From: Candidatus Villigracilaceae bacterium
Lineage (GTDB): Bacteria > Chloroflexota > Anaerolineae > Anaerolineales > Villigracilaceae
DNA: 64,000 nt
Assembly (NCBI GenBank): GCA_026645935.1
Contig: JAPKMP010000012.1
Coordinates: 99,425-163,424 of the forward strand
Reading direction: 5' to 3'
Shown: piece after piece, positions 63,160 to 64,000 of the stretch
Position numbering within the stretch: the stretch's first letter is position 1
Layout: every line of letters begins with the position of its first letter
Made by a program: the position numbers and the translations under genes
The notes under the pieces: model-generated
The model's input: only the letters and a program-made list of their open reading frames with translations
Told to the model about the DNA's origin: nothing
The model's database searches: none

Positions 63160-63856
63160 ATGAAAAATTTACCGAATAAAAAAGGTTTCTTAATTCTTAC
63201 GGCCGCTTTTATCCTCCTGACAGCCTGCGGACCAAAAGATAATTCTGAAGAAACAGGTGCGGTAGACCCCGAGCTGCCTGTCATCACCGCGGAAGCAACG
63301 GTTCAATCCCAGACCTTCACCCATATTAACCGCGATCTACTGCTCGACCCCGCCAAAACCTCCGACGCAGATTCACTCCTGGTGAGCGGCTATTTGTATG
63401 AAGGTCTGGTCACGGTCGATCCAAGCGGAAATATTCAGCCTGGCATCGCACAATCCTGGACCGTCTCGGACGACGAACTGGACTACATATTCGAGATCCG
63501 TCCCAACGCACGATTCAGCGACGGCTCACAGATCACCGTGGATGTGATCGCGGATAATTTCAACCGCTGGTTCGAACCCAACAGCCCCCTTCACGGGGAC
63601 GGGAACTTTCCCTCCTGGCTGAATCGCTTCCTGGCTTTCAACGGCGAAAGAGACGCAAATAACCGCGGAACCGGCGTTTGCGATCCTGAGTCCCGCTTCG
63701 CTAAGCAACGCCGGCTACGGCACGAGCCAAAGCACCATCATCTCCAGCGGCGCGTATGTCATTTCTGCATGGACCGAAGAAGGCATGACTCTCAGCCCCA
63801 ATCCACAATATTGGAATGCGGCCGGCGGCGAAGATCTCAAATTCATCTGGAAATAG
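63160..63856 (+). pseudogene. Decayed ABC-type peptide/solute-binding lipoprotein
   Basis: The first ~165 codons read as a family-5 substrate-binding protein: lipobox LLTAC, DAKTSDADSLLVSGYLYEG-like core, IAQSWTVSDDELDYIFEIRP and FNRWFEPNSP. At about 63655-63665 the coding sense moves to the +1 frame, which reads AFAILSPASL, SSGAYVISAW and LSPNPQYWNAAGG, then stops at TAG 63854-63856. About 40 residues normally between these segments seem deleted, and the C-terminal two-thirds are missing. So it is probably a pseudogene. An assembly error could mimic the frame change but not the early end. Confidence 0.75.
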
Positions 63857-63864
63857 GTTGATTG

Positions 63865-64000
63865 CTAATGGGATTGCTCGGAGTTGGGGTCTTCGCTGAG
63901 CAATTGAACCGCATGAGGGAGGACTGGAAAGATAAAGCCCAAATTTTCCACCGCACCCCTGGGGCTGCCAGGCAGGTTGACGATGAGCGTCCGGCCACGA
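63865..64000 (-). CDS. C-terminal fragment of MogA/MoaB-type molybdopterin protein (partial)
   Basis: Forty-four codons read in from the window end and stop at TAG (63865-63867 complement). The frame contains TLIVNLPGSPRGAVENLGFI and FPVLPHAVQLLSED. The NLPGSP-x-A-V motif and final helix are typical of MogA/MoaB/CinA-N proteins, which adenylylate molybdopterin. Most of the gene lies beyond the window. The motif run, rather than length, supports the call. Confidence 0.75.
   Translation of the reverse strand, partial: RGRTLIVNLPGSPRGAVENLGFIFPVLPHAVQLLSEDPNSEQSH

Overview
This is a 64-kb stretch of a GC-moderate bacterial chromosome. The gene content suggests an uncultured, at least partly aerobic member of Chloroflexota, class Anaerolineae. 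That assignment is an inference from style: many Thr/Pro-rich lipoproteins, a LysM protein next to an LCP lipoprotein, PD40-propeller lipoproteins, TPR proteins, MtaB, TrmFO, and an EF-P with a KTGRG tip. No rRNA or taxonomic marker search was possible. There are no phage, integrase, IS or CRISPR features. One tRNA gene, tRNA-Val(CAC), is present.

Layout. 1-2.3 kb: the 3' end of an unknown gene, a hairpin repeat, pirin, a Nudix hydrolase and a small membrane protein. 2.3-11.3 kb (minus strand): an eight-gene lipid-type operon in which seven genes are joined by 4-bp ATGA overlaps. In transcription order it encodes an SCP2-like protein, a diacylglycerol/ceramide-kinase-family lipid kinase, a CDP-alcohol phosphatidyltransferase, a GNAT-like protein, an OleC-like AMP ligase, a UbiA-like prenyltransferase, a rifampin-phosphotransferase-like dikinase and a CdsA-like cytidylyltransferase. 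This is the best candidate for an undescribed system. 11.3-14.3 kb: methyltransferase, DUF1579-like protein, YbaK deacylase, an atypical tyrosine phosphatase and a YwaF-like membrane protein. 14.3-19.1 kb: tyrosine/homogentisate degradation (hpd, hmgA) interleaved with three lipoproteins. 19.1-21.5 kb: a PadR regulator/HAAS-domain membrane protein pair and folD.

21.5-31.5 kb: a multi-TM protein, mtaB, a LamG-like lipoprotein, a TPR protein, a 7TM histidine-kinase-like protein whose H-box histidine is Gln, a LysM protein, an LCP lipoprotein and the tRNA. 31.5-40.9 kb: ECF sigma factor plus a zinc-motif partner, DUF1684, a CheY-like protein with thpR and rsfS, a lipoprotein, ndk, a 1016-aa TPR protein with about twenty PDWLK-type motifs, and pyrimidine phosphorylase. 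40.9-46.2 kb: a two-component locus (OmpR-type regulator, receiver-GAF-kinase, GAF kinase) with a structured intergenic repeat. 46.2-53.4 kb: trmFO, an M28/glutaminyl-cyclase-like peptidase, a histidine kinase, hflX, and a pseudokinase fused to a beta-propeller. 53.4-59.3 kb: SET-domain protein, tatA, fabH-fabF, a HAD-DinB fusion, and efp with a coupled Cys-rich protein. 59.4-64 kb: a 1167-aa repeat/propeller lipoprotein, a decayed ABC substrate-binding protein gene, and the 3' end of a MogA/MoaB-type gene.

Two cross-cutting signals stand out. First, at least seven genes have a TATAAT-like box only 6-9 nt before ATG and no Shine-Dalgarno sequence, as expected for leaderless mRNAs, whereas other genes have clear SDs. 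Second, several signalling proteins have lost catalytic residues (Gln in an H-box; VAIK, HRD and DFG all lost in a kinase domain), which suggests ligand-sensing or scaffold roles. All functional calls come from motif recognition by eye; no database search was run.
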